From: Gemmatimonadota bacterium
GTDB lineage: Bacteria > Gemmatimonadota > Gemmatimonadetes > Longimicrobiales > Gaopeijiaceae
Direction of reading: 5' to 3'
Assembly: GCA_007121455.1 (NCBI GenBank)
Contig: SKKN01000001.1
Location: 1 to 64,000 of the forward strand
DNA length: 64,000 bases
Shown in pieces: positions 41,862-50,273 of the stretch (position 1 is its first letter; each line of letters opens with the position of its first letter). The translations under genes were made by a program, and so were the position numbers. Below the pieces are notes generated by a model. The model did not search any database. It saw only the letters and a list, made by a program, of their open reading frames with translations, and had not been told where the DNA came from.

Positions 41862-42917
41862 GTGGAAACTGAAATCATGCAGAATGAGGGCGTCGGCCTG
41901 AACGAGCTTCTCGAAGCAGGCGTCCATTTCGGGCATCAGACCCGCCGGTGGAACCCGAAGATGCGCAAGTTCATCTTCACGAGCCGGAACGGGATTCACA
42001 TCATCGACCTGAGGAAGACCCTCGAGCGTCTTCGCGCTGCCGAAAAGGTGGTCCGAGACGTGACCTTGAAGGGGGAGAGGGTCCTTTTCGTTTGCACGAA
42101 GCCGCAGCTTCGCTCAATCATCGAGGAGGAGGCGGAGCGGAGCGGCGCCTTCTACGTGACAGAGCGGTGGCTCGGTGGGATGCTCACGAACTTCCAGACG
42201 ATTCGGCAGCAGATTCGCCGCTTGAAGGAGTTGGAGCGAGGGCAGGAAGAGAACGCCTTCGAGTTCTACACGAAGAAGGAGCGCCTCCTCCTCGACAGGG
42301 AGCGGCAGAAGCTCGACAAGTACTTCTCCGGTGTGAAGGACATGGGGCGGCTCCCCGGCGCGATCTTCGTGGTCGACGCGAAGCGGGAAGCGATCGCCGT
42401 GAAAGAGGCGCATCGGCTCAAGATTCCCGTGATCGCGATTGCGGATACCAACGCGGATCCCGATTTAATCGACTATCCGATCCCCGGCAACGACGACGCA
42501 ATCCGTGCGGTCAGCCTCATCACGCAGGCGTTGGGAGCCGCGATCGATGCCGCCCAGGGTGAGGTGCCCGACGAGGAACGGCGCCGCGTGGAGGATCTGG
42601 AAGCGACGACGTACTCGACCGAAACCGGAGAGAAGTCGGCAGCGGCCGATGATTCGGCGGCCCGGCGCCGAGTGCGGCGCCGGCGGCGCCCCCGGCCGGA
42701 GGTGATTGCCCAGCTCCAGAAAGGAGAGGAGGGGGCCGCTGCGACGGGAGGTGAGGCGGAGGCCGCAGCAGGTGAGACTGCGGCCGGCGAAGAGGGAGAG
42801 ACGGAAGAAGCGCCCAAAGCTGCTGCGCCGAAAGCGGTGGAGCCGAAGCGAGCCGAGACGGGCGAGGCCGAGGCCGAGGGCGAGGCCGAGGGCGAAGGCG
42901 GAGGCGAGGAGGAGTAG
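41862..42917 (+). CDS. rpsB: 30S ribosomal protein S2 with low-complexity C-terminal extension
   Basis: A 351-residue S2. Residues about 10-235 are the standard protein (LLEAGVHFGHQTRRWNPKM, RNGIHIIDLRKTLE, RWLGGMLTNFQTIRQQIRRL, GAIFVVDAKREAIAVKEAHR, DTNADPDLIDYPIPGNDDAI). Residues about 260-351 are an extra tail, first Arg-rich (RRRVRRRRRPRPE) and then Ala/Glu/Gly-rich, predicted disordered. GTG 41862 or ATG 41877 could start it. Long acidic S2 tails occur in several phyla, but this one is on the long side. Confidence 0.96.
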   Translation: METEIMQNEGVGLNELLEAGVHFGHQTRRWNPKMRKFIFTSRNGIHIIDLRKTLERLRAAEKVVRDVTLKGERVLFVCTKPQLRSIIEEEAERSGAFYVTERWLGGMLTNFQTIRQQIRRLKELERGQEENAFEFYTKKERLLLDRERQKLDKYFSGVKDMGRLPGAIFVVDAKREAIAVKEAHRLKIPVIAIADTNADPDLIDYPIPGNDDAIRAVSLITQALGAAIDAAQGEVPDEERRRVEDLEATTYSTETGEKSAAADDSAARRRVRRRRRPRPEVIAQLQKGEEGAAATGGEAEAAAGETAAGEEGETEEAPKAAAPKAVEPKRAETGEAEAEGEAEGEGGGEEE

Positions 42918-42992
42918 GCATTCCGACTCCCCGGGTCCGTGGGACCCGCGGTCGAAGCGGGTGGAAACACGAGGCGGTATCCGGTTGGTGAA

Positions 42993-43025
42993 GGGCCTCC
43001 CCGAAACGGGGGAGGTCCCCTTTCT
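42993..43025 (+). terminator. Terminator or attenuator between rpsB and tsf
   Basis: GGG plus CCTCCCC (42993-43002) pairs with GGGGAGG plus CCC (43009-43019) with one bulged T and a GAAAC-type loop, followed by CTTTCTT. It lies within the 195-base rpsB-tsf gap. A partial terminator here would set the ratio of S2 to EF-Ts. Confidence 0.6.
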
Positions 43026-43112
43026 TCCAGCGGGACCGCCTCTTTTCACGATCGGTCGCGCGGTGCAGTCGATCGCGACGACGACCAGGACGAAATCCGA
43101 GGCGAAGGAACC

Positions 43113-43712
43113 ATGACGATCACCGCACAGGATGTGAAGCAGCTCCGGGATCGCACCGGCGCGGGCATGATGGATTGCAAACGGGCGCTGAAGGAGACCG
43201 ACGGCGACCTCGAGGCCGCGATCGACCTGCTCCGGAGTCGAGGAGAAGCGAAAGCAGCGAAGCGAGCCGAGAAGGCTGCGAACGAGGGCACGATCGGGAG
43301 CTACGTTCATCACGGCGGCCGCATTGGCGTGCTCGTCGAGGTGAACTGCGAGACGGACTTCGTCGCGAATACGGAAGAGTTCGAGGCGCTTGCCCGGGAT
43401 CTTGCCATGCATGTGGCGGCGGCCCAGCCAATCGCGGTCAGTGAGGAGGACATCCCTCCGGAGGTTGTGGAGCGAGAGCGCCAAGTGTACCTGGAGCAGG
43501 TCCGCACCGAGGGCAAGCCCGAGCAGATCCAGGAGAAGATCGTGGAGGGCAAGCTCCGGAAGTTCTATGAGGAGAGCGTGCTCCTGAGCCAGACCTATGT
43601 GAAGGATCCGGAGAAGACGGTCGGCGACCTCGTCACCGAAGTGGCGGCCAAGACCGGTGAGAACATCCAGGTGGCCCGGTTCGCGCGGTTCGAGGTGGGG
43701 TCGGCGGGCTGA
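43113..43712 (+). CDS. tsf: Elongation factor Ts
   Basis: A 199-residue EF-Ts, the exchange factor for EF-Tu. The N-terminal UBA-like part is DVKQLRDRTGAGMMDCKRAL with the conserved TDGDLEAAIDLLR, followed by GRIGVLVEVNCETDFVA. The core is short, like those of Thermus-type EF-Ts (about 200 residues), with a single C-terminal EGKLRKFYEESVLLSQTYVKD module. GAAGGAA precedes ATG 43113. Confidence 0.97.
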   Translation: MTITAQDVKQLRDRTGAGMMDCKRALKETDGDLEAAIDLLRSRGEAKAAKRAEKAANEGTIGSYVHHGGRIGVLVEVNCETDFVANTEEFEALARDLAMHVAAAQPIAVSEEDIPPEVVERERQVYLEQVRTEGKPEQIQEKIVEGKLRKFYEESVLLSQTYVKDPEKTVGDLVTEVAAKTGENIQVARFARFEVGSAG

Positions 43713-43799
43713 GAGTTCGTTGTCACCGAGACGGTCCAGCGCCAGCACAGCATACGGCACATCAGCTCGGGCGGTGGCGCCCGACAACGGAAGGGGTCC

Positions 43800-44522
43800 A
43801 TGGGGGACGCACCTCAGGTGAAGTACGGGCGGGCTCTGGTCAAGCTGTCCGGGGAGGCTCTCGCCGGGGACCGTGGGTTCGGGATCGATCCGCCCGTGGT
43901 CGATCGGCTCACGGACGAGGTTCGGGAGGTCCACTCGATGGGCGTCTCCCTCGGGCTCGTGATCGGGGGGGGCAATATCGTCCGGGGGGCGATCGCCAGT
44001 CGCCAGGGCATGGACCGCGTCACCGCCGACTACATGGGCATGCTCGCCACGATCATCAATGCCCTGGCGGTTCAGGATATGCTCGAGCGGAAGGGCGTGG
44101 AGACGCGTGTGATGACTGCAATCAGGATGGAGGAGCTTGCCGAGCCGTACATTCGGCGTCGTGCGCTTCGGCACCTGGAGAAGGGAAGGGTGGTCATCTT
44201 TGCCGGCGGGACGGGGAACCCTTATTTCTCCACGGACACGGCCGCCGTCCTCCGCGCGATCGAGATGGAGTCGGACCTCCTCATCAAGGCGACGAAAGTA
44301 CAGGGCATCTACACCGCCGACCCGGTGACCGACCCCTCCGCGACTTTCATTCCGGCCATTACCTTTCATGAGGTGGTGACCCGCGAGCTCGAGGTCATGG
44401 ATGGGCCGGCGGTTTCGCTCTGCAAGGAGAATGATCTTCCGATCATCGTGCTGGATCTGCAGGAAAGAGGGACCGTCAGCGCCGCGATCCGTGGAGAGCG
44501 TGTCGGTACCCTCGTCTCGTGA
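43800..44522 (+). CDS. pyrH: UMP kinase
   Basis: A 240-residue bacterial UMP kinase of the amino-acid kinase fold: [69 protein letters not shown] and [15 protein letters not shown]. It phosphorylates UMP to UDP. The gene follows tsf by 87 bases and precedes frr by 39, the conserved order rpsB-tsf-pyrH-frr. Confidence 0.97.
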   Translation: MGDAPQVKYGRALVKLSGEALAGDRGFGIDPPVVDRLTDEVREVHSMGVSLGLVIGGGNIVRGAIASRQGMDRVTADYMGMLATIINALAVQDMLERKGVETRVMTAIRMEELAEPYIRRRALRHLEKGRVVIFAGGTGNPYFSTDTAAVLRAIEMESDLLIKATKVQGIYTADPVTDPSATFIPAITFHEVVTRELEVMDGPAVSLCKENDLPIIVLDLQERGTVSAAIRGERVGTLVS

Positions 44523-44561
44523 GGTGAAGCCCGGTACCGTGAGGAAGGAGGAAGGGGAACG

Positions 44562-45113
44562 ATGGAGACGTTGAAGGAGACGGAGCGCCGGATGGAGGAG
44601 GCGCTCATGGCGGTGCGCCGCGAGTTCTCCACCGTCCGGACCGGCAAGGCGACGCCTGCCATCCTCGACACCGTCCGCGTAGAGGCCTACGGTTCGAAGA
44701 TGCCTTTGAACCAGGTGGCTTCCGTGAGCACGCCGGAGCCTTCCCTGCTCGTCGTACAGCCATTCGACCGGTCGTTGATCGCCGATATCGAGCGGGCCAT
44801 CTTGACCGCCGATCTGGGCCTCAATCCTTCGAACGACGGTCAGGTGGTCCGGGTGCCGGTACCTCCCTTGAACGAGGAGCGGAGGAAGGAATACGTGCGC
44901 CTGCTCAGCAAGATGGCGGAGGAGGGAAGAGTCTCCATCCGTCATGCACGGAGAGACGCCAATGAAGAGATCAAGTCGCGGATGAAGGCCGGAGAGCTGT
45001 CGGACGACGAGGGCCGCCGACAGGTCGACGAGGTTCAGGGGCTGACGAATCGCCACATCGGCAAGATCGATGCTCTGCTCGAGACGAAGGAGAAGGAGGT
45101 GATGGCCCTCTGA
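44562..45113 (+). CDS. frr: Ribosome recycling factor
   Basis: A 183-residue RRF. It has EFSTVRTGKATPAILDTVRV, YGSKMPLNQVASVSTPEPSL, DRSLIADIERAILTADLGLN and the C-terminal DEVQGLTNRHIGKIDALLET. With EF-G it splits the post-termination ribosome. A strong purine-rich ribosome site (GAGGAAGGAGGAAGGGG) precedes the ATG. Confidence 0.97.
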   Translation: METLKETERRMEEALMAVRREFSTVRTGKATPAILDTVRVEAYGSKMPLNQVASVSTPEPSLLVVQPFDRSLIADIERAILTADLGLNPSNDGQVVRVPVPPLNEERRKEYVRLLSKMAEEGRVSIRHARRDANEEIKSRMKAGELSDDEGRRQVDEVQGLTNRHIGKIDALLETKEKEVMAL

Positions 45114-45203
45114 GAGCGGTTCTCCCGGCTGCCGGACATCACTTCGTCTCCCTGACGCGGCGCTTCCGGATTCCTGCGGATCCGCCGCCGGGGGGGGGCA
45201 CCC

Positions 45204-45977
45204 ATGCCACGAGCCTCAACCCGCGGTGTTCGCATGACAGATGATCCTGGGCGTGAGCCGTACGCGGAAGGGAAGGTTCCCCGGCACGTCGCGATCATCA
45301 TGGACGGCAACGGTCGTTGGGCACGCCGGCGAGGGCTCCCCAGACATGCCGGGCACCGGCAGGGGATGAAGGCCGTCCGGGAAGCCGTGGAAGGCGCGAG
45401 GCTCGCCGGTGTGGAGATCTTGACGTTGTTTGCTTTTTCGACGGAGAATTGGCAGCGGCCCGCGATAGAGGTTTCCGCGCTGATGTCCCTCCTGAAGCAT
45501 TACGCCGAGCAAGAGCAGAAGGAGTTGCGTGCAAAAGGGGTGGAGGTCCGGGTCCTGGGAGAGCTCGACCGGATCGATGGAGCCGCTCGAGCGGCAGTCG
45601 ACCGGATCGTACAGGCGACGGCCGGAGGGCAACACCTGAGGTTGAACCTCATGATCTCGTACGGTGGCCGCGAGGAGCTTCTTCGCGCTTTTCGAGACAT
45701 TGCGGAGAAGCTCGCGGAAGGGGTTCTGAAGCTGGAAGACGTGAACGAGGAGTGCGTCGAGAGCCATCTCTTCACCTCCGGTCTTCCGGATCCGGACTTG
45801 CTGATCCGGACATCGGGGGAGCTCCGTCTCAGCAACTTCATGCTCTGGCAGCTCGCCTACACGGAAATCCACACCACTGCCGTGCTCTGGCCCGACTTCA
45901 CACGTGACGACTTCGCCGGGGCGGTGCGCGAATACCAGCGACGTGATCGACGGTTCGGTCGCGTGAACGCCGGCTGA
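45204..45977 (+). CDS. uppS: Isoprenyl (undecaprenyl) diphosphate synthase
   Basis: A 257-residue cis-prenyltransferase making the lipid carrier for peptidoglycan. HVAIIMDGNGRWARRRGLPR holds the catalytic Asp, followed by LTLFAFSTENWQRP, LNLMISYGGREELL and DLLIRTSGELRLSNFMLWQLAYTEI. The start is ATG 45204; ATG 45234 would also leave the whole conserved core, and the ribosome site upstream is just a G-run. It starts the envelope part of the block (uppS-cdsA-dxr-rseP). Confidence 0.95.
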   Translation: MPRASTRGVRMTDDPGREPYAEGKVPRHVAIIMDGNGRWARRRGLPRHAGHRQGMKAVREAVEGARLAGVEILTLFAFSTENWQRPAIEVSALMSLLKHYAEQEQKELRAKGVEVRVLGELDRIDGAARAAVDRIVQATAGGQHLRLNLMISYGGREELLRAFRDIAEKLAEGVLKLEDVNEECVESHLFTSGLPDPDLLIRTSGELRLSNFMLWQLAYTEIHTTAVLWPDFTRDDFAGAVREYQRRDRRFGRVNAG

Positions 45978-46000
45978 CGCCGGGAACCGGGGAACGCAGG

Positions 46001-46876
46001 GTGGCGGGAAGCGAGTTGAAGCGTCGGGTGGCGGTCGCTGCTGTGGGCATTCCGGCCGGGGTCGTCGTGATCTATCTGGGCGGATGGGTCCTCGGTCTCG
46101 TGGTAGCCGCGCTCGCCGCTCTGGGTACCCGCGAGCTCTTCGGGCTTGCCCAGTCCCGTGGACGTGCTCCATTCACCTGGCTTGGCGTTTCGGCAGCGGT
46201 CCTGATCGTGGGTGCGGCGATGTGGAGCCCCCAATTCCTGACCGCGATCGCGTGGATGTGGCTCATCGTACTCACGCTCACCCTCGCGGCGCTCGTGTCC
46301 GCGATCTGGCTCAGGGGCACCGAGGGGAACCCACTCGATGCGGTCGCCATCACCGTCGTGGGCACCATCTATGTGGGAGGCACCCTTTCGTTCGCGGTGT
46401 TCATCCGGGAGTTGCCTCTTGCGGACGGCATCGCACGAGCAGGATGGGAGGGGGCGGTTTTGGTGCTCTTCCCGCTCGCGGTGACCTGGGCCTCGGATTC
46501 CGCCGCATACTTTGCGGGCAAACGGTGGGGAAGGCGAAAGCTCATGCCCAGCGTCAGTCCGGGGAAGACGGTCGTCGGAGGTGTCGCGGCCCTGATGGGA
46601 GCTACGCTCGCGGCCGCGATCTATGGCCACCTCTTCCTGGCGGATCTGGTGACCCTCCGGGTCGGTCCGGTGGCGGTGGTCGGGATGGGCGTGGCGATCG
46701 GAGTCGCGGCCCAGGTCGGGGACCTGGTGGAGTCCGTGCTCAAGCGCGCTGCAGGCGTGAAGGATTCAGGCCGGCTCCTTCCGGGCCACGGCGGCGTCCT
46801 CGACCGGTTCGATTCGCTCTTTCTCGTCCTGCCATTGACCTATGGCCTCTTCTACCTCGTGCGGAGTGCTGGATGA
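46001..46876 (+). CDS. cdsA: Phosphatidate cytidylyltransferase
   Basis: A 291-residue membrane enzyme producing CDP-diacylglycerol from phosphatidate and CTP. It has about eight helices and the CDS signature near the C-terminus: GVKDSGRLLPGHGGVLDRFD followed by SLFLVLPLTY. The metal site SDSAAYFAGKRWGRRKL and SPGKTVVGG are also conserved. The start is GTG 46001, 23 bases after uppS; its stop overlaps the dxr start (ATGA). Its product feeds PgsA (14222). Confidence 0.95.
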   Translation: MAGSELKRRVAVAAVGIPAGVVVIYLGGWVLGLVVAALAALGTRELFGLAQSRGRAPFTWLGVSAAVLIVGAAMWSPQFLTAIAWMWLIVLTLTLAALVSAIWLRGTEGNPLDAVAITVVGTIYVGGTLSFAVFIRELPLADGIARAGWEGAVLVLFPLAVTWASDSAAYFAGKRWGRRKLMPSVSPGKTVVGGVAALMGATLAAAIYGHLFLADLVTLRVGPVAVVGMGVAIGVAAQVGDLVESVLKRAAGVKDSGRLLPGHGGVLDRFDSLFLVLPLTYGLFYLVRSAG

Positions 46877-48048
46877 TCCGGCTCGCAATTCTCGGGTCCA
46901 CCGGATCGATCGGCGAGAGCACCCTCCGTGTGGTCGAGCGCCACCCGGGGCGATTCCAGGTCGTGGGGCTCGCAGCGAACCGCTCGCTCGCCGCGCTCCG
47001 TGAGCAGGTGGAGCGGCACAAGCCGCGGCACGCGGTGCTGGCCGACCCCGGGCTCCTCGGCTCCATCGCGAACGGAGGGCCCACCCGCTGGGCGTGTGGC
47101 CGGGACGAGGTTCTGGCCCTCGCCGCGGCCGATGGGGTAGATGTGGTCGTGAACGCGATGGTCGGAAGCGCGGGACTCGAGCCGACGCTCCGGGCCCTCG
47201 AGGCGGGGAAACGCGTAGCCCTTGCGAACAAGGAGTCGCTCGTCGCCGGTGGTTCGCTCGTCCTGGCCGCTGCTCGACGGGGCGGGGGAGAGCTGATTCC
47301 GGTCGACAGCGAGCACTCCGCGATCCTCCAGTGTATGGAGGGGTATGCCCGATCGGGCGTTCATCGAGTCGTGCTGACGGCCTCCGGAGGGCCCTTCCGG
47401 GGCCGGTCCCGTGAGGAGCTGCTCGAGGTCGGGCCGGATGAGGCGCTCCGCCATCCGACGTGGGAGATGGGGTCGAAGATCACCGTGGACTCGGCGACGC
47501 TCGCGAACAAGGCCCTCGAGGTCATCGAGGCCCATTTCCTCTACGGGGTGTCGTACGAAAGGATCGACGTGGTCGTCCACCCACAGTCGATCGTGCACTC
47601 CTTCGTCGAGTTCGTCGACGGATCGGTGCTCGGGCAGGTGGGCTTCCCGACGATGGAGCTCCCGATCCTGTACGCCCTGGCGTATCCGGAGAGAATTGGT
47701 GACCCGGAGCTTCGGACCTTCGATCCCGTGGGCTTCTCCCCGCTGACGTTCGAGGAGGTCGATGTCGACGCATTTCCTCTCTTCGCGCTCGGACTGGAAG
47801 CGGGGCGGCGGGGAGGAACGGCGCCGGCTGTGTACAACGCGGCGAACGAAGTCGCGGTGGAAGCTTTTCTTCAGGGAAAGGTGGGGTTCATCGCGATGGC
47901 GGAGGTGGTAAGCGAGGCGCTCGAGCGGCACCTCCTGTCGGAGATCGATGTCGTGGAAGACGTGATCGAAGCGGACCGGCAGGCTCGCCAGATCGCTTCC
48001 GCAGTGGTTCACGCCCTGGACGGAAAGGTCGGGGGCAGGCAAGGATGA
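46873..48048 (+). CDS. dxr: 1-deoxy-D-xylulose 5-phosphate reductoisomerase
   Basis: A 391-residue enzyme of the MEP isoprenoid pathway. The NADPH site is LGSTGSIGESTL at the N-terminus. VNAMVGSAGLEPTLRALEAG and ALANKESLVAGG follow. PVDSEHSAILQCM carries the metal ligands, and LTASGGPFRG, HPTWEMGSKITVDSATL, HPQSIVHSFVEFVDGSV and AANEVAVEAFL complete the pattern. The pathway supplies isoprenoids for UppS, encoded just upstream. ATGA overlap with cdsA. Confidence 0.97.
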   Translation: MIRLAILGSTGSIGESTLRVVERHPGRFQVVGLAANRSLAALREQVERHKPRHAVLADPGLLGSIANGGPTRWACGRDEVLALAAADGVDVVVNAMVGSAGLEPTLRALEAGKRVALANKESLVAGGSLVLAAARRGGGELIPVDSEHSAILQCMEGYARSGVHRVVLTASGGPFRGRSREELLEVGPDEALRHPTWEMGSKITVDSATLANKALEVIEAHFLYGVSYERIDVVVHPQSIVHSFVEFVDGSVLGQVGFPTMELPILYALAYPERIGDPELRTFDPVGFSPLTFEEVDVDAFPLFALGLEAGRRGGTAPAVYNAANEVAVEAFLQGKVGFIAMAEVVSEALERHLLSEIDVVEDVIEADRQARQIASAVVHALDGKVGGRQG

Positions 48049-48058
48049 TGGGTTCAAG

Positions 48059-49417
48059 ATGACAATCGTCGCCACAATCATCGTTCTGGGCGTTCTGATC
48101 TTCGTCCACGAGCTCGGTCATTTCTGGGCCGCGAAGTGGGTCGGAATCCGTGTGGAACGATTCTCGATCGGCCTGGGGCCCCGGGTGTGGGGGTTCCGCC
48201 GCGGAGACACGGAATACGTGCTCTCCGCCGTGCCGCTCGGTGGATACGTCAAGATGGCGGGTATGGGAGACGAGGTCCTCGAAGCGATCGAGGGAGGCGG
48301 GGACGGGAGCAAGCGGGTGCCGAGCGAATCGGATTTCGATCGCAAGTCTGTCGGGCAACGGGCGCTGGTGATCTCGGCCGGCGTCATCATGAACATGATC
48401 TTCGCATTCGCCGCCTACACGGCCGTGGCCGCCATCTGGGGGAGCACCGAGCTCGATACCGATCGGGTCGCGGCCGTACGTGCCGATCTCCTCCCCGATG
48501 GAATGGAGGCGCTTGGGGAGATCCCGGAGGGAGCTCGGCTCGTCCGGATCGGAGACCAGCCGGTGGGCCACTGGGGAGACGTGCGGGAGGGATTGCTCGA
48601 CGCTCCGTCCGGCGAGATCACGATCGAGTTCGACGAGCCCGCCGGAAGCGTGACGGCGGTGCTGCCGGAGGAGGACGAGCAGCGCAGGCGGGCCGTCGCT
48701 TCGCTCAACTACTGGATGGACGCACGGATTCTCGGGGTCCAGCCGGGCTCTCCCGCGGACCGCGCAAGCCTCCGCGCCGGAGATCGGATCATCGCTGTGG
48801 AGGGTGAACCGATCCCTCACTGGTGGGCTTTTCAGAGCGCGGTGCGAGCTCGTCCCGGCGAGGATACGGAGGTCACGATTCTGCGGGAAGGGGGTGAGCT
48901 CACCCGTGTGCTTTCTCCCAATCCGACCGAGGAGCGGGACACCGTGACGGGGGAGATGCAGACGATCGGGCAGATCGGAGTCTTTCCGGATGGACCGCCC
49001 ACGATCTACCGGGGGATGGGGCCGATCCAGGCCGTAGGTCACGGCTTCGAGGAGACGGTCGAGGTCACCTCCTTGATCGCCGGGTTCCTGAGGGATCTCG
49101 TCACCGGTCAGGTCTCACCGCGGAATCTCGGAAGCATCGTCACGATCGGTGAGGCGTCGGGGCAGGCGGCGCAGGCCGGAGCGGCGGTGTTCTTGAAGTT
49201 CATGGCCTTCTTCTCCATCAATCTCGCGATCCTGAATCTCCTCCCGATCCCGATCCTGGACGGCGGATGGCTCGTCTTTCTCGCGATCGAAGCGGTCCGT
49301 GGAAAACCGGTATCGATCGAACAGCGGATGAAGTGGAGTCAGGTGGGGTTCGTTGTCATTCTGGGCATCATGGCCCTCGCCCTCGGGAACGACTTCCTGC
49401 GTTTGTTGGGGATGTGA
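48059..49417 (+). CDS. rseP: RIP metalloprotease RseP (site-2 protease)
   Basis: A 452-residue intramembrane protease. HELGH is at residues 17-21 in the first helix, and the third zinc ligand lies in NLLPIPILDGG near 400. Two PDZ-like regions lie between: a weaker one near 145-190 (EIPEGARLVRIGDQPVGHW) and a clear one near 220-275 (LGVQPGSPADRASLRAGDRI). RseP cleaves anti-sigma factors and remnant signal peptides. The order cdsA-dxr-rseP is widely conserved. It ends 34 bases from a convergent gene. Confidence 0.96.
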   Translation: MTIVATIIVLGVLIFVHELGHFWAAKWVGIRVERFSIGLGPRVWGFRRGDTEYVLSAVPLGGYVKMAGMGDEVLEAIEGGGDGSKRVPSESDFDRKSVGQRALVISAGVIMNMIFAFAAYTAVAAIWGSTELDTDRVAAVRADLLPDGMEALGEIPEGARLVRIGDQPVGHWGDVREGLLDAPSGEITIEFDEPAGSVTAVLPEEDEQRRRAVASLNYWMDARILGVQPGSPADRASLRAGDRIIAVEGEPIPHWWAFQSAVRARPGEDTEVTILREGGELTRVLSPNPTEERDTVTGEMQTIGQIGVFPDGPPTIYRGMGPIQAVGHGFEETVEVTSLIAGFLRDLVTGQVSPRNLGSIVTIGEASGQAAQAGAAVFLKFMAFFSINLAILNLLPIPILDGGWLVFLAIEAVRGKPVSIEQRMKWSQVGFVVILGIMALALGNDFLRLLGM

Positions 49418-49418
49418 T

Positions 49419-49442
49419 GCGGGCTTGCGGCTGCCGGCCCGC
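49419..49442. terminator. Hairpin between convergent rseP and the WalJ-like gene
   Basis: GCGGGC (49419-49424) pairs with GCCCGC (49437-49442), and an inner CGG/CCG pair extends the stem. No T tract follows on either strand, so any terminator function is weak or Rho-aided; placement between two stop codons is the main support. Confidence 0.35.
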
Positions 49443-49451
49443 CTGGATCCC

Positions 49452-50273
49452 TCAGAGGAGGGTGAGCTGCTCGGGGCCGGTTCGAAGCCGGAGCTCGCCG
49501 ATGTCGAGGAGGGGCGTTGGCTCGTCCTGAAGAGCGACACCGAGAAAGCCTCGGTACCCGGCGGGTCCCAGAACGCTCTCGAGGACGTCGCGAGCCAGCT
49601 CGGGCCGATTGCACCGCTCCGAAAGATGAGCGAGGAGGATGCCGCTGAGACGGGGATGGAGGAGCTCGAGCGCGAACCGGGCGGCCGCACGGTTCGAGAG
49701 GTGGCCGTGGCTCGATCCAATCCGCCCCTTCACGGAAGCGGGATAGGAACTCTCCTGTAGGAGTCGTTCGTCGTGGTTCGCCTCCAGGATCAGGAAGTCG
49801 CAGTGGGCGAGCGAGTGGCGGATCTGCGCCGTAGGGCGTCCGAGGTCCGTGGCCACTCCGATCCGGGTGCCGCATTCCTCCCCCACGACCGTTACGGCGA
49901 CCGGGTCCACGGCGTCGTGCACCGTCAAGAAGGGCTCGAACCTCAGCGTTCCGATCCGAAAGGGCCGGCCCGGGCGATACGGCCGTATCGTCTCTGCTCC
50001 GGTGAGTAACTTTGCGCACTGTTGCTGCGTGCCGGCCGTCATGTAGAGGGGAAGGTCGTGCCTCCGGGCGAGGACGCCCATGCCGCGGGTGTGATCTCCG
50101 TGCTCATGGGTGATCACGACGGCATCGATCTGCGCCATATCCACCCCGAGGGTGGAGAGCCGTGCTTCGATCTGGCGCCCGCTGAACCCCGCATCGACCA
50201 GGATCCAGCTCTCGTTCGCGCCCACGAGGGTGGCATTCCCCCGGCTCCCGCTCCCGAGCATCGCCACCCTCAC
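49452..50273 (-). CDS. WalJ/YycJ-like metallo-beta-lactamase-fold hydrolase
   Basis: A 273-residue MBL-fold protein. It opens MRVAMLGSGSRGNATLV, the YycJ/WalJ-type start, with DAGFSGRQIEARL next. Zinc ligands H56, H58, D60 and H61 are in ITHEHGDHTRG, followed by GVATDLGRPT and EANHDERLL, and SSHGHLSNRAA. WalJ is a predicted double-strand DNA 5' exonuclease-like protein of the walRK operon in Firmicutes; here it ends a sugar-nucleotide operon. Its ATG overlaps the stop of the glmU-like gene. Confidence 0.85.
   Translation of the reverse strand: MRVAMLGSGSRGNATLVGANESWILVDAGFSGRQIEARLSTLGVDMAQIDAVVITHEHGDHTRGMGVLARRHDLPLYMTAGTQQQCAKLLTGAETIRPYRPGRPFRIGTLRFEPFLTVHDAVDPVAVTVVGEECGTRIGVATDLGRPTAQIRHSLAHCDFLILEANHDERLLQESSYPASVKGRIGSSHGHLSNRAAARFALELLHPRLSGILLAHLSERCNRPELARDVLESVLGPAGYRGFLGVALQDEPTPLLDIGELRLRTGPEQLTLL

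Noticed and set aside
42465-45056. 863-codon minus-strand frame opposite rpsB-tsf-pyrH-frr
   Set aside because: It crosses four conserved genes and their gaps on the other strand; no motif or ribosome site supports it.
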